64,000 bases of DNA, taken from contig CAVPAX010000004.1 of assembly GCA_963701715.1 (NCBI GenBank), positions 310,001 through 374,000 of the forward strand. Reading direction: 5' to 3'. Source of the stretch: Methylotenera_A sp963701715. Lineage in GTDB: Bacteria > Pseudomonadota > Gammaproteobacteria > Burkholderiales > Methylophilaceae. Shown here piece by piece: positions 26,809 through 36,959 of the stretch. The translations under genes were made by a program, and so were the position numbers. A model generated the notes under the pieces. The model did no database searches. It saw nothing but the letters and a program-made list of their open reading frames with translations, and was not told the origin of the DNA. Position 1 is the first letter of the stretch. The number at the start of each line of letters is the position of its first letter.

Positions 26809-28080
26809 TTGGATAATATCCCCATCTCATGGCAATTGGCTATCCTAGCCTTGCTGCTTCTTATTTCCGGTTTTTTTTCGGTCGCTGAAACCAGCCTAAT
26901 GTCGCTTAACCGCTACCGGTTAAGGCATTTAGTAAAAGAAGGTCACCGTGGTGCGCGCTTGGCAAGTGCGCTTCTGGCAAAGACCGACAAACTGCTTGGC
27001 GTAATTCTGCTATGTAACAACTTTGCCAACGCGGCTTCAGCCACCTTAGTCACCATTATCACCGTTGAATTATTCGGAGAAGGCGAATGGATACTGATGA
27101 TAGGTACACTCGCCGTCACCTTTGCCATATTGGTGTTTAGTGAAATTTCTCCCAAAGTCATCGCAGCCGCTTACCCAGAAAAACTCGGGATTTTTTGCAG
27201 TTACATCCTCTACCCGCTACTCAAAGTGCTGTACCCTGCGGTCTGGTTTATCAATTTATTCGTAAAAGGTTTACTCAAATTATTTAGAGTCAATATTAAT
27301 TTTAGCGAAAATGCACAGTCACTCACGATGGACGAATTGCGCAGTATCGTGACCGATGCCGGACACTTCTTGCCCAATAAACATCGTGCTATTTTACTTA
27401 ACTTATTCGAGCTGGAAAAAATTACCGTAGATGACGTGATGACTGCACACACACAGGTAGAGGTAATTGATTTTGACTCGCCGATAGAAGATATTCTACA
27501 GCGTATTTCGACTAGCCATCATACACGGCTGCCGGTATGCGAAGGCGATAACGAAGAAATTGTCGGTATTATTCATATTCGTAAAGTCATCAACCAAATT
27601 CGAGCGAATTTGCAAGACGACGATTTAACCAAAGAATCTCTGCGGGAAATTATCGAAGATCCTTACTTCGTACCTGCCGGCACACCTATTTATACACAAA
27701 TTCAACAGTTTCAGGAGAACCAAGAGCGCATCGCGCTGGTGGTGGATGAATACGGTGAATTTAAAGGCCTGGTAACGCTTGAGGATATTCTAGAAGAAGT
27801 GATTGGCGACTTTACTACGCAGTCGCCTAGCCGCATCGGCAGTTATCGCCAGGAAACGGATGGAAGCTGGCTTGTGGACGGTGCCAGCACATTGCGCGAC
27901 TTGAATAAAAAACTTAATCTTAACTTGCCATTAGAAGGTCCGCGTACTTTAAATGGTTTGATATTGGAACATTTTGAAGATATCCCGGAACCCAATACCA
28001 GCTTTAGAGTCGGCAAGCATACTTTAGAAATCGTGCAAACTCAGGACAGAATCGTCAAAAGCGTCAAAATATTCCCCTAA
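26809..28080 (+). CDS. CNNM/CBS-domain transporter-like protein (CorB/YfjD type)
   Basis: 423 residues: an N-terminal DUF21/CNNM membrane domain with four helices (about 1-190, SVAETSLMSLNRYRL), two CBS domains (about 205-330, HTRLPVCEGDNEEIVGIIH and LVVDEYGEFKGLVTLEDILEE), then a C-terminal CorC/HlyC domain. Family members are linked to magnesium and cobalt efflux. The start is TTG at 26809, since no ATG is in frame nearby. It stands 78 bp after secF. Confidence 0.88.
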   Translation: MDNIPISWQLAILALLLLISGFFSVAETSLMSLNRYRLRHLVKEGHRGARLASALLAKTDKLLGVILLCNNFANAASATLVTIITVELFGEGEWILMIGTLAVTFAILVFSEISPKVIAAAYPEKLGIFCSYILYPLLKVLYPAVWFINLFVKGLLKLFRVNINFSENAQSLTMDELRSIVTDAGHFLPNKHRAILLNLFELEKITVDDVMTAHTQVEVIDFDSPIEDILQRISTSHHTRLPVCEGDNEEIVGIIHIRKVINQIRANLQDDDLTKESLREIIEDPYFVPAGTPIYTQIQQFQENQERIALVVDEYGEFKGLVTLEDILEEVIGDFTTQSPSRIGSYRQETDGSWLVDGASTLRDLNKKLNLNLPLEGPRTLNGLILEHFEDIPEPNTSFRVGKHTLEIVQTQDRIVKSVKIFP

Positions 28081-28170
28081 TTTCAATTAAGTGGTAAAAC
28101 CCCTTTTAAATTGGGCTTGAATTTTCTACAGTTTGGCTCAAAATACAAACTAGAAACTTAGATTTAGCAT

Positions 28171-28482
28171 ATGGCAAATACGCATCAGAATGGCGATACC
28201 GCACTTAAGTCTAGCGCAGTTAAACCAAAACTGCCTGAAATGTTTAAAGTATTGCTATTAAATGACGATTACACTCCTATGGAGTTCGTAGTCGAAACAA
28301 TTCAACGTTTTTTTAATAAAAACCGTGAACAAGCCACGCAAATTATGCTCAAAGTACATACAGAAGGTATTGGAGTATGTGGTGTGTATCCGCAGGATAT
28401 TGCGGAAACAAAGATGAATCAAGTAATGATATATGCCAAAGAAGCGCAGCACCCTTTACAGTGTGTAGTAGAACCAGTTTGA
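28171..28482 (+). CDS. clpS: ClpS adaptor protein
   Basis: 103 residues with the ClpS core: LLNDDYTPMEFVVETIQRFF, an HTEGIGVCGVYPQDIAE stretch and a hydrophobic pocket for N-degron residues. It delivers N-end-rule substrates to ClpAP. It lies directly upstream of clpA as in most proteobacteria. Confidence 0.97.
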   Translation: MANTHQNGDTALKSSAVKPKLPEMFKVLLLNDDYTPMEFVVETIQRFFNKNREQATQIMLKVHTEGIGVCGVYPQDIAETKMNQVMIYAKEAQHPLQCVVEPV

Positions 28483-28541
28483 GGCCGGTGTAGATTGAAG
28501 AGCGCCAGCTTAAACCAAGTAAATGAAAGTAAGGTATAGAA

Positions 28542-30818
28542 ATGATTGCTCAGGAATTAGAAGTTAGTTTACATATGGCGTTTATGGATGCGCGACAAAA
28601 GCGCCATGAACTCATTACGGTTGAGCATTTGTTGCTAGCGATGATCGACAACCCTACCGCAGCTGAAGTGCTGCGCGCATGTGGCGCAAAATTTGAAGTG
28701 TTGCGGACTGAGCTCATTCACTATATCGAAGAACACACGCCTATTGTTGGTGGCGAGGATGAAGTCGATACGCAGCCTACACTTGGCTTCCAGCGCGTAA
28801 TCCAACGTGCAATGCTGCATGTACAGTCCTCTGGCAAAAAAGAAGTTACCGGCGCCAATGTGCTGGTAGCGATTTATGGTGAGAAAGATTCACATGCAGT
28901 TTTTTTCCTGCATCAGCAAGGCATTACACGTCTTGATGTAGTAAATTATATTTCGCACGGTGTAGCTAAAATACCAGAAGGTGACGGTAAAACAGACGGT
29001 GGCGAAACTGATATTGAAACCGAGTCTGCTCCAAACGGCGCATTAGAGAATTTTACTCTTAACCTTAATGCACAAGTTGCGGCGGGTAAAATTGACCCAT
29101 TGATTGGCCGGGCGCCCGAACTTGAACGCGTAATTCAAACTTTATGCCGTCGTCGCAAAAACAATCCGCTGTTAGTGGGTGAAGCCGGTGTGGGTAAAAC
29201 AGCGATTGCTGAGGGCTTAGCCAGCCGCATCGTGAGCAAAGACATCCCCGAAGTGCTTGCAAATGCAACTGTTTATTCACTCGACATGGGTGCATTATTG
29301 GCAGGAACCAAATATCGTGGTGATTTTGAACAACGCCTAAAAGCAGTGATGAAGCAGCTGGCAGACAAACCGGATGCAATTTTGTTTATTGATGAGATTC
29401 ACACCTTAATTGGCGCAGGGGCAGCCAGCGGTGGCACCTTGGATGCAAGCAACCTGCTGAAACCAGCACTTTCCAACGGTACTCTTAAATGCATAGGTGC
29501 GACCACATACCAAGAATATCGCGGTATTTTCGAGAAAGATCATGCCTTATCTCGTCGTTTCCAGAAAATCGACGTGGTCGAACCAAGTGTTGCAGAAACT
29601 ATTGAAATATTAAAAGGACTGAAATCACGTTTTGAAGAGCATCACAGCGTGAAATACAGCGCCAGCGCGCTTTCTACAGCAGCGGAGTTATCAGCCAAAT
29701 ACATTAACGACCGCCACCTGCCCGACAAAGCGATAGATGTAATAGATGAAGCTGGCGCAGCACAGCGCATATTGCCGAAATCGAAACAGAAGAAAGTGAT
29801 TGGCAACAAAGAGATTGAAGATATTATAGCCAAAATTGCCCGTATTCCGCCCAAAAATATCTCTAGTGATGACCGCACAGTGCTTAAAACATTAGAGCGC
29901 GATTTGAAAGCGGTGGTTTTCGGTCAAGACAAGGCCATTGAGGTGCTCGCATCCGCAATGAAAATGGCACGTAGCGGCTTGGGGCAAGGTAACAAGCCAA
30001 TCGGCAGTTTCCTGTTCAGCGGTCCAACCGGCGTAGGAAAAACAGAAGTTGCGAAACAATTAGCCTACATCATGGGTATTGAGTTAGTGCGCTTTGATAT
30101 GAGTGAATACATGGAACGGCATGCCGTGAGCCGCTTGATTGGCGCACCTCCCGGCTATGTTGGGTTTGACCAGGGCGGCCTGCTGACCGAAGCTATCACC
30201 AAACAACCATACTGCGTATTGCTATTAGACGAGATTGAAAAAGCGCACCCTGATATCTTCAACATTCTATTGCAGGTGATGGATCACGGTACGCTCACCG
30301 ATAATAACGGTCGCAAGGCGGATTTCCGCAATGTGACGATCATCATGACCACGAATGCCGGTGCGGAGAATCTATCGAAATCCAGCATTGGCTTCACAAA
30401 TGCCAAAGAAGCGGGCGATGAGCAAGAAGACATTAAACGCTTGTTCTCACCAGAATTCCGCAACCGTCTGGATGCGACTGTATCGTTTAGTTCACTCTCG
30501 CAAGATATCATTATCCGCGTGGTGGATAAATTCCTCATGCAATTAGAAGACCAATTGCATGAGAAAAAAGTGGATGTCACCTTTAGTGATGCACTTAAAA
30601 CATATCTTGGCAAAAAAGGTTTTGACCCAACCATGGGTGCACGTCCAATGGCGCGTTTGATTCAGGATACCATCCGCAAAGCCTTGGCAGACGAATTGCT
30701 ATTCGGTCGCTTGGCCAATGGCGGCGCGGTACATGTGGATATCGATGATAAAGATCAAGTCAAACTGGTATTTGTTGAAAAACATCAAACGCCAAAACCG
30801 GAAGCCGAAACTGTGTAA
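28542..30818 (+). CDS. clpA: ATP-dependent Clp protease ATP-binding subunit ClpA
   Basis: 758 residues, the normal ClpA length. It has an N-domain (1-140), a first AAA domain with Walker A GEAGVGKTAIAEG and a second with GPTGVGKTEVAKQ, followed by the D2 small domain. It unfolds substrates for ClpP, with the ClpS adaptor encoded 59 bp upstream. A strong hairpin terminator follows its stop. Confidence 0.98.
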   Translation: MIAQELEVSLHMAFMDARQKRHELITVEHLLLAMIDNPTAAEVLRACGAKFEVLRTELIHYIEEHTPIVGGEDEVDTQPTLGFQRVIQRAMLHVQSSGKKEVTGANVLVAIYGEKDSHAVFFLHQQGITRLDVVNYISHGVAKIPEGDGKTDGGETDIETESAPNGALENFTLNLNAQVAAGKIDPLIGRAPELERVIQTLCRRRKNNPLLVGEAGVGKTAIAEGLASRIVSKDIPEVLANATVYSLDMGALLAGTKYRGDFEQRLKAVMKQLADKPDAILFIDEIHTLIGAGAASGGTLDASNLLKPALSNGTLKCIGATTYQEYRGIFEKDHALSRRFQKIDVVEPSVAETIEILKGLKSRFEEHHSVKYSASALSTAAELSAKYINDRHLPDKAIDVIDEAGAAQRILPKSKQKKVIGNKEIEDIIAKIARIPPKNISSDDRTVLKTLERDLKAVVFGQDKAIEVLASAMKMARSGLGQGNKPIGSFLFSGPTGVGKTEVAKQLAYIMGIELVRFDMSEYMERHAVSRLIGAPPGYVGFDQGGLLTEAITKQPYCVLLLDEIEKAHPDIFNILLQVMDHGTLTDNNGRKADFRNVTIIMTTNAGAENLSKSSIGFTNAKEAGDEQEDIKRLFSPEFRNRLDATVSFSSLSQDIIIRVVDKFLMQLEDQLHEKKVDVTFSDALKTYLGKKGFDPTMGARPMARLIQDTIRKALADELLFGRLANGGAVHVDIDDKDQVKLVFVEKHQTPKPEAETV

Positions 30819-30826
30819 CCTTTCAA

Positions 30827-31444
30827 TCACCCGACAAAAGTCGGGTGTTTTATCATCACACTTTTAAACAATTCCGAATTAAGCCAATTATTAAGCCAAG
30901 CCCTTAATTTGGAATATTCGCATTGCTCAAACCATGCGGCATCTACCGCAGCGAATTGACGCACAAACGGAAAAATCGCAATATCTGCCAAACTGGGCGT
31001 GGCTTCAAGCAAATAGTTATTTTGTCCGAGTAGATTTTCCAGTTTCTGCAAAAACATTTCGCCTTGCTTGCGGTGCGCAAACTGCGATTGCGATTGATAC
31101 CGTTCCGGATATTTGTAGCAATCTAAAGCTTGTTTAAAAATCGTATCATTTTCTAAAATCAATGCTCTGGAAAGCGCAAGGGCATTGGCTCCCAAGGCAT
31201 GTTTCTGCAATGCAAAAAGCATGATATCCAAGCTTTCGTCAATCACCGCAGCATCTTGCAAGCCTATACTTGGAAAAATTAGCACTGGCACCGTGCCTTT
31301 GGGAGAAACTTGCAGCATATGTTTTGGTTTTTCGCGTAATGAAATTTCACGAATTTCGACTTCAATTTCCGCCAATTTAAGCGCCATGCGCGCACGCATA
31401 GCATAAGGACAGCGGCGATACGAATATAAAATTGGCAAAGCCAA
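30827..31444 (-). CDS. Glutathione S-transferase family protein
   Basis: 205 residues: an N-terminal thioredoxin-like domain beginning LPILYSYRRCPYAMRARMAL with a CPYA motif, the cis-proline stretch KGTVPVL, then an all-helical C-terminal domain. The Cys in CPYA suggests a thiol-transfer or glutathionyl-reductase type rather than a classical conjugating enzyme. The substrate is unknown. It ends 4 nt after pyrD starts on the shared strand, so it may be the last gene after pyrD or separately expressed. Confidence 0.85.
   Translation of the reverse strand: MALPILYSYRRCPYAMRARMALKLAEIEVEIREISLREKPKHMLQVSPKGTVPVLIFPSIGLQDAAVIDESLDIMLFALQKHALGANALALSRALILENDTIFKQALDCYKYPERYQSQSQFAHRKQGEMFLQKLENLLGQNNYLLEATPSLADIAIFPFVRQFAAVDAAWFEQCEYSKLRAWLNNWLNSELFKSVMIKHPTFVG
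30828..30850 (+). terminator. Terminator after clpA
   Basis: CACCCGAC-AAAA-GTCGGGTG followed by TTTTAT. It overlaps the last codons of the convergent glutathione S-transferase gene and ends clpA transcription. Confidence 0.85.
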
Positions 31445-31448
31445 ATCT

Positions 31449-32465
31449 TTAGCCTAATGCTTTACAAACTTCGTGAACCAGCTTTGGTCCTTTATAAATC
31501 AGTCCGCTATAGACCTGCACCAAACTTGCACCCGCCGCGATTTTCTCTACAGCATCTGTGCCGCTTAAAATACCTCCAACACCGATAATCGGCAGAGCGC
31601 CTTGCAATTGTTTTGAAAGTTGCTGAATGATAATAGTGGATTGGTTACGCACCGGAGCACCGGATAGCCCGCCTGTTTCATCGGCATGATGCAAACCTTT
31701 AACAGCCTCGCGCGACAAAGTCGTATTGGTTGCAATCACACCATCTATTTTGTGCTGTATCAGCAAACCAGCGATTTCGTCAACCTGTTCAGGTGTCAAG
31801 TCTGGTGCGATTTTTAAGGCGATTGGTACATGTTTCCCGTGTTGCTCAGCAAGCTTGGTTTGTTCTAACTTCAAGCTGGCGAGCAAATCTGACAAAGCTT
31901 CTTTTTCTTGCAGAGCACGCAGGTTTTTTGTGTTTGGCGATGAAATATTCATCGTAATATAGCTGGCATGCACGTACACTTTCTGCATACAAACCAAGTA
32001 GTCATCTACTGCTTTTTCAATCGGCGTATCAAAATTCTTACCAATATTGATTCCTAGAATACCCTTATATTTTGCCTCTTTTACATTTTCAATCAGATTG
32101 TCTACACCCAGATTATTAAAACCAAAGCTGTTAATGATGCCTTCGGCCTCTGGCAAACGGAATAATCTAGGCTTAATGTTTCCGGGCTGAGGACGCGGTG
32201 TCACGGTGCCGACTTCGATAAAACCAAATCCAAGCTTGGCCATAGCATCAATCACAGCTCCATTTTTATCAAGCCCGGCCGCCAAACCTACTGGGTTAGG
32301 AAAACTTAACCCCATTACCTGACGCGTTGTACAGACCGGTGCTTTTGGATACAAGCTTAAAAGGCCTGATTTTTCTGCTAATCTTAAAGTTTTAAGCGTA
32401 ATGTCATGCGTAAATTCAGCATCAAGTTGAAAAAGTAAAGGTTTTATCAACGAATAACTGTTCAT
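31449..32465 (-). CDS. pyrD: Dihydroorotate dehydrogenase (quinone), class 2
   Basis: 338 residues from ATG 32465. It oxidises dihydroorotate to orotate at the membrane with quinone as acceptor. The N-terminal amphipathic helix (LLFQLDAEFTHDITLKTL) marks class 2, and the catalytic serine lies in NISSPNTKNLR. FMN-binding motifs GVGGILSG and VQVYSGLIYKGP are at the end. It starts 7 bp after the DUF3683 dehydrogenase stop. Confidence 0.96.
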   Translation of the reverse strand: MNSYSLIKPLLFQLDAEFTHDITLKTLRLAEKSGLLSLYPKAPVCTTRQVMGLSFPNPVGLAAGLDKNGAVIDAMAKLGFGFIEVGTVTPRPQPGNIKPRLFRLPEAEGIINSFGFNNLGVDNLIENVKEAKYKGILGINIGKNFDTPIEKAVDDYLVCMQKVYVHASYITMNISSPNTKNLRALQEKEALSDLLASLKLEQTKLAEQHGKHVPIALKIAPDLTPEQVDEIAGLLIQHKIDGVIATNTTLSREAVKGLHHADETGGLSGAPVRNQSTIIIQQLSKQLQGALPIIGVGGILSGTDAVEKIAAGASLVQVYSGLIYKGPKLVHEVCKALG

Positions 32466-32471
32466 ACTCAA

Positions 32472-35400
32472 TTACAACAGCACCTTCTCTATCCCGCCAT
32501 TATTCGCCTTCTCAACATATTCCTGCATCCAGTTTTCGCCAAGAATATGCTTCGCCATTTCTACCACAATATAATCTGCCGTAATACCTGTATCGTCACC
32601 ATAACGTGCTAACCCCTGCAGACAGCTCGGGCATGAAGTCAGAATTTTAACTGGCATTTCAGGCTCGCCTACAGTCAGGCCCATTTTCTCCATACCTTTT
32701 ACCAGCTCTTCCTGCTTGCGGAATTTTACTTGTGTAGCAATATCCGGGCGGGATGCGGCAAATGTTCCACTTTCACCACAGCAACGGTCATTTAATTGTA
32801 CCTCTGTACCCATGAGTTTGTTGGTGACTTCAAGCGGTTTGTATGTCTTCATCGGCGTATGGCATGGGTCATGGTACATATAGCGAGTACCCTTCACACC
32901 TTGCAGGCGCATATCTTTTTCCATCAGGTACTCGTGAATATCTAGCAGCCTGCACCCTGGGAATATCTTCTCGAACTCATACTTTTGCAGTTGGTCCATA
33001 CAGGTTCCGCAAGACACAATCACCGTTTTAATGTCGAGATAATTGAGCGTATTCGCTACGCGATGGAACAGCACGCGGTTATCCGCCGTAATTTCCTGAC
33101 CTTTATCGTGATTGCCTGCAGAGGTTTGCGGGTAGCCGCAACATAAATAGCCTGGCGGCAACACCGTAATAGCACCGACTTCGTACAGCATCGCCTGTGT
33201 GGCTAAACCTACATTCGAGAATAGGCGCTCTGAGCCACAACCAGGAAAGTAGAACACAGCCTCTGAGTCTTCGGTGACTTTTTTCGGGTTACGGATAACC
33301 GGCACCATATGCTCATCTTCCAAACCCAGCATGGCGCGTGAGGTCTTGGACTGCATTTTTCTCGGCATTGGCCGATTGATAAAATGAATCACCTGCGCCT
33401 TGATATCCGGCTTGCCGACAGTGGCTGGCGGCCTTTTTTTGTCGCGCAGCAGGCCAAATCTTTTTGCCAGAGTATGCGCGATATTCTGCGCCCTGTAGCC
33501 CCATCCTATCATGGTGGTAAGTAAAAACTTGATTGTGGCCGGGTCTTTGGCATTCAAGAACAGCATACCTATAGCGGTGCCCGGGCTAAAATTCTTTTTA
33601 CCTTGCTCACGTAAAAAATTACGCATTTTGATGGATACATCACCAAAATCGATATCGACCGGACATGGTTTTTCGCAGCGATGACAGACAGTGCAGTGAT
33701 CCGCCACGTCATTGAATTCATCAAAATGTTTAAGTGAAATGCCACGGCGCGTTTGCTCTTCGTACAAGAATGCCTCGATTAAAAGCGAGGTGCCTAGAAT
33801 CTTGTTGCGCGGGCTATATAACAGGTTTGCGCGTGGCACATGAGTGCTACACACAGGTTTACATTTACCGCAACGCAGACAGTCTGAAATGTCATCGGCG
33901 ATTTCACCAATGGCAGACTGCTCCATAATGATGGACTCTTGTTCCAGCAAGCCAAAACTCGGCGTATAAGCGTTTTCCAGCCCCGAGCCTGCTAGCAGTT
34001 TGCCTTTGTTAAAGTGGCCGTTTGGGTCAACCTTGTTTTTATAGGCTGCAAAAGTATCAATCGTGGATTGATCCAAAAATTCCATTTTGGTGATGCCGAT
34101 ACCGTGCTCACCAGAAATTACGCCATCTAAGCCTTTTGCCAGCTCCATAACACGTGCTACAGCAGCATGGGCATCTTGCATCATGCCGTAATCATCCGAG
34201 TTCACAGGAATATTAGTGTGTACATTACCGTCGCCCGCATGCATGTGCAAGGCAATAAACACGCGGCTTTTCAGTACGGCCTTGTGAATCTCATCACAGC
34301 GGTTGAGGATTTTTTGATATTCTCGACCGGCGAAAATCTCTTCCATTGGGCGTTTCAGTTCGCGCTTCCAGGAGATGCGCAAATCATAAGACTGTACCGC
34401 ACGGAACACATTTTCATACTGTTCGTGTAGCTTACCTAGCTCACCTAAAGCTGAAACAGGTTTATCCAAACTATTTAAGATCAAGCTCCAGCGGTTACGC
34501 AAATCGTGTAACAGCTGTAAGGTCATAGCTTGTTTCTCATGCACCATTTGCGCATCAGCATTACCGTCTTCGTCGGCCTGTAGCGGCAATTCTGTTTGCA
34601 TAAACGCTTCAAGTGCATCTAATAACTTGAGCTTGTTATTAATAGAAAGCTCAATATTAATGCGTTCGATACCGTCTGAATAATCACCGAGTTTTGGCAA
34701 TGGAATCACAACATCTTCGTTGATTTTAAAGGCATTGGTATGCTTGGCAATCGCTGCAGTGCGCGCCCTATCCAGCCAGAATTTTTTGCGCGCTTCACCT
34801 GAAACGGCAATAAACCCTTCGCCATTGCGCGCGTTACACATGCGCACCATGGCAGATGCAACCTCGCCCACTGCATTTTCGTCATCTGAGGCAATATCCG
34901 CAATCAACACCATTTTTGGGCGTTGTTGTCTTGCAGCTTTAGTCGCATAGCCCACAGCCTTGATGTAACGCTCATCCATGTGTTCCAACCCGGCCATAAT
35001 CACGGCGGGGTCATTTTTTGCAGTCGCATCAAGATAATCTTTAATCTCTACGATTGCGGGAACTGCGTGTGATACATTGCCAAAAAATTCTAAGGCAATA
35101 GTACGCACATGCTTTGGCATACGGTGCAAAATGAAAGTGGCGCTTGTAATCAGACCATCACAACCTTCTTTTTGAACCCCTGGCAAGCCACTTAAAAACT
35201 TATCGGTGACGTCTTTACCCAGCCCAACTTTGCGGAAACTTGGGCCTGGAATTTCAATCACTTCAGATTTGCCCAATTGGGTTTTCATGTCAATGTCATA
35301 GCGGCTAATTTTGAAACGCGCCATTTCAATATCGTGAATTTTTCCAAGATTATGATCCAGACGCTCCACTTCAAGCCATTTTGCATCAGGTGTCACCATG

Positions 35401-36341
35401 CGCCATGAGGCCAAGTTATCCAAAGCAGTGCCCCATAGCACAGCTTTTTTTCCCCCTGCATTCATGGCCACATTGCCACCAATACAGCATGCATCGGCGG
35501 ATGTGGGATCACAGGCGAACTCCAGCCCTGCATCACTTGCGGCTTCCATGGCGCGACGCGTTACCACACCTGCGCCACATTCAATGGTCGCCACTTGTCT
35601 GACTACACCTGGTAGAGTGCGCATCTGCACGCCAGAGTGTTGATCTAATTTCTCGGTGTTTATCACCGCAGAAAGAGGTGTCAACGGAATTGCCCCACCT
35701 GTATAACCTGTGCCACCTCCACGCGGAATCACAGTCAAGCCCAACTCTATACATGCTTTTACCAGCGCGGCAATTTCAATTTCGGTATCAGGATTCAGCA
35801 CGACAAACGGATATTCGACACGCCAGTCGGTTGCATCTGTCACATGTGACACGCGCGCCAAGCCATCGAATTGCACGTTATCTTTACGGGTAATCTTGGT
35901 AAGTTTGCTCAAAGCTTTTTTGCGCAAATCATAGGTTCGACGAAAGTCTTCGGCAAACTTCTCGATCGCGGCCTTAGCTGCCGCTACGAGTTTTTGTACT
36001 TTTCCATTGCTGGCGCCACGCTCATCGATGGCTGCAATACGATGATGCAATGCATCAATCAAAGCTTTACGACGTTTTGGGTTATCCAGTAAATCATCTT
36101 GCAAATAAGGGTTGCGCGAAACCACCCACAAATCACCCAGCACTTCAAACAGCATGCGTGCACTGCGGCCAGTTTTTCGCTCGCTTCGCAACTCATTCAG
36201 AATATCCCAATGTGTTTCACCCAAAAACCGAATAACAATTTCACGATCCGAAAACGAAGTATAGTTGTATGGAATTTCTCGTAAACGTGTCTTGGGGATT
36301 GGCTCAGCCTGAAAAGTTTCAGCAGGAATAGGTGCGTTCAT
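32472..36341 (-). CDS. DUF3683 FAD-linked oxidase with Fe-S and CCG domains
   Basis: 1289 residues. An N-terminal DUF3683 region (about 20-150, YNYTSFSDREIVIRFLGE) is followed by an FAD-binding PCMH domain (about 165-350, VIPRGGGTGYTGGAIPL), an FAD-oxidase C-terminal domain (to about 800), two 4Fe-4S clusters (CLRCGKCKPVC and CTVCHRCEKPC) and a CCG domain pair near the end (PGCGSERLF; CCGESGTFA). The FAD/Fe-S/CCG arrangement is that of D-2-hydroxy acid dehydrogenases such as GlcD/GlcF fusions and YdiJ, which pass electrons to quinones. The long DUF3683 form is typical of beta-proteobacteria. The substrate is not known. Confidence 0.88.
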   Translation of the reverse strand: MNAPIPAETFQAEPIPKTRLREIPYNYTSFSDREIVIRFLGETHWDILNELRSERKTGRSARMLFEVLGDLWVVSRNPYLQDDLLDNPKRRKALIDALHHRIAAIDERGASNGKVQKLVAAAKAAIEKFAEDFRRTYDLRKKALSKLTKITRKDNVQFDGLARVSHVTDATDWRVEYPFVVLNPDTEIEIAALVKACIELGLTVIPRGGGTGYTGGAIPLTPLSAVINTEKLDQHSGVQMRTLPGVVRQVATIECGAGVVTRRAMEAASDAGLEFACDPTSADACCIGGNVAMNAGGKKAVLWGTALDNLASWRMVTPDAKWLEVERLDHNLGKIHDIEMARFKISRYDIDMKTQLGKSEVIEIPGPSFRKVGLGKDVTDKFLSGLPGVQKEGCDGLITSATFILHRMPKHVRTIALEFFGNVSHAVPAIVEIKDYLDATAKNDPAVIMAGLEHMDERYIKAVGYATKAARQQRPKMVLIADIASDDENAVGEVASAMVRMCNARNGEGFIAVSGEARKKFWLDRARTAAIAKHTNAFKINEDVVIPLPKLGDYSDGIERINIELSINNKLKLLDALEAFMQTELPLQADEDGNADAQMVHEKQAMTLQLLHDLRNRWSLILNSLDKPVSALGELGKLHEQYENVFRAVQSYDLRISWKRELKRPMEEIFAGREYQKILNRCDEIHKAVLKSRVFIALHMHAGDGNVHTNIPVNSDDYGMMQDAHAAVARVMELAKGLDGVISGEHGIGITKMEFLDQSTIDTFAAYKNKVDPNGHFNKGKLLAGSGLENAYTPSFGLLEQESIIMEQSAIGEIADDISDCLRCGKCKPVCSTHVPRANLLYSPRNKILGTSLLIEAFLYEEQTRRGISLKHFDEFNDVADHCTVCHRCEKPCPVDIDFGDVSIKMRNFLREQGKKNFSPGTAIGMLFLNAKDPATIKFLLTTMIGWGYRAQNIAHTLAKRFGLLRDKKRPPATVGKPDIKAQVIHFINRPMPRKMQSKTSRAMLGLEDEHMVPVIRNPKKVTEDSEAVFYFPGCGSERLFSNVGLATQAMLYEVGAITVLPPGYLCCGYPQTSAGNHDKGQEITADNRVLFHRVANTLNYLDIKTVIVSCGTCMDQLQKYEFEKIFPGCRLLDIHEYLMEKDMRLQGVKGTRYMYHDPCHTPMKTYKPLEVTNKLMGTEVQLNDRCCGESGTFAASRPDIATQVKFRKQEELVKGMEKMGLTVGEPEMPVKILTSCPSCLQGLARYGDDTGITADYIVVEMAKHILGENWMQEYVEKANNGGIEKVLL

Positions 36342-36464
36342 TAAATGGGGTATCGCTCTGCAAAATTAAAGGTGGATTATATCATGCTGCAAGCCGCTAA
36401 ATAACTGCAAGCGCACAGTGGTTATTACGCACTATTTTGTGGCAAAAGGCGTTAAAATTGGCAT

Positions 36465-36959
36465 ATGTTAATGTTAAAAAAACTTGCTTATCTTTTTGCC
36501 ATATTAGTTTTATTGGCATTTTCAGCACTACATCTGACTAAAAGCCGGCAAGCACCTAATGTTACGTTCATCACCATTGAAGGCAAAGAAATCAGCATGA
36601 CTGATTTAAAGGGCAAAGTTGTTTTAGTGAATTTTTGGTCAACTGACTGCAGCAGCTGCGTCAAAGAGATGCCAGAATTAGTTAATACATACAACGCATA
36701 CAAAGCCAGAGGCTTCGAGTTAATTGCAGTGGCAATGCCGAACGACCCGCCGGCACAGGTGCTTAATTATGCCATGCAAAAAGCGCTGCCTTTTCCTGTA
36801 ATGCACGATGGTTTTAGCCAAATTACCAATAAATTTGGTGGCGTCAATTTAACGCCCACAACATATATTTTTGATGGGCAAGGTAGACAATTACAATATA
36901 GCGTTGGCGAGTTAGATTTTGCCAAATTAAATCAATTATTAGAGAAAGAGCTTGGCTAA
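36465..36959 (+). CDS. TlpA-family thioredoxin-like protein
   Basis: 164 residues with an N-terminal membrane anchor or signal (LAYLFAILVLLAFSALHL) and a TlpA/ResA thioredoxin fold with the motif C-S-S-C in STDCSSCVKEMPE and a cis-proline stretch LTPTTYIF. It should reduce disulfides in the periplasm, for example in cytochrome c or copper-site assembly. Its TAA overlaps the ATG of hemJ by 1 nt, so both are translated together. Confidence 0.9.
   Translation: MLMLKKLAYLFAILVLLAFSALHLTKSRQAPNVTFITIEGKEISMTDLKGKVVLVNFWSTDCSSCVKEMPELVNTYNAYKARGFELIAVAMPNDPPAQVLNYAMQKALPFPVMHDGFSQITNKFGGVNLTPTTYIFDGQGRQLQYSVGELDFAKLNQLLEKELG

Noticed and set aside
26781..26817. Short ATG frame (nine codons) overlapping the CorB-like start
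   Set aside because: Too short, with no evidence of coupling beyond position; TTG 26809 gives the family-consistent protein.
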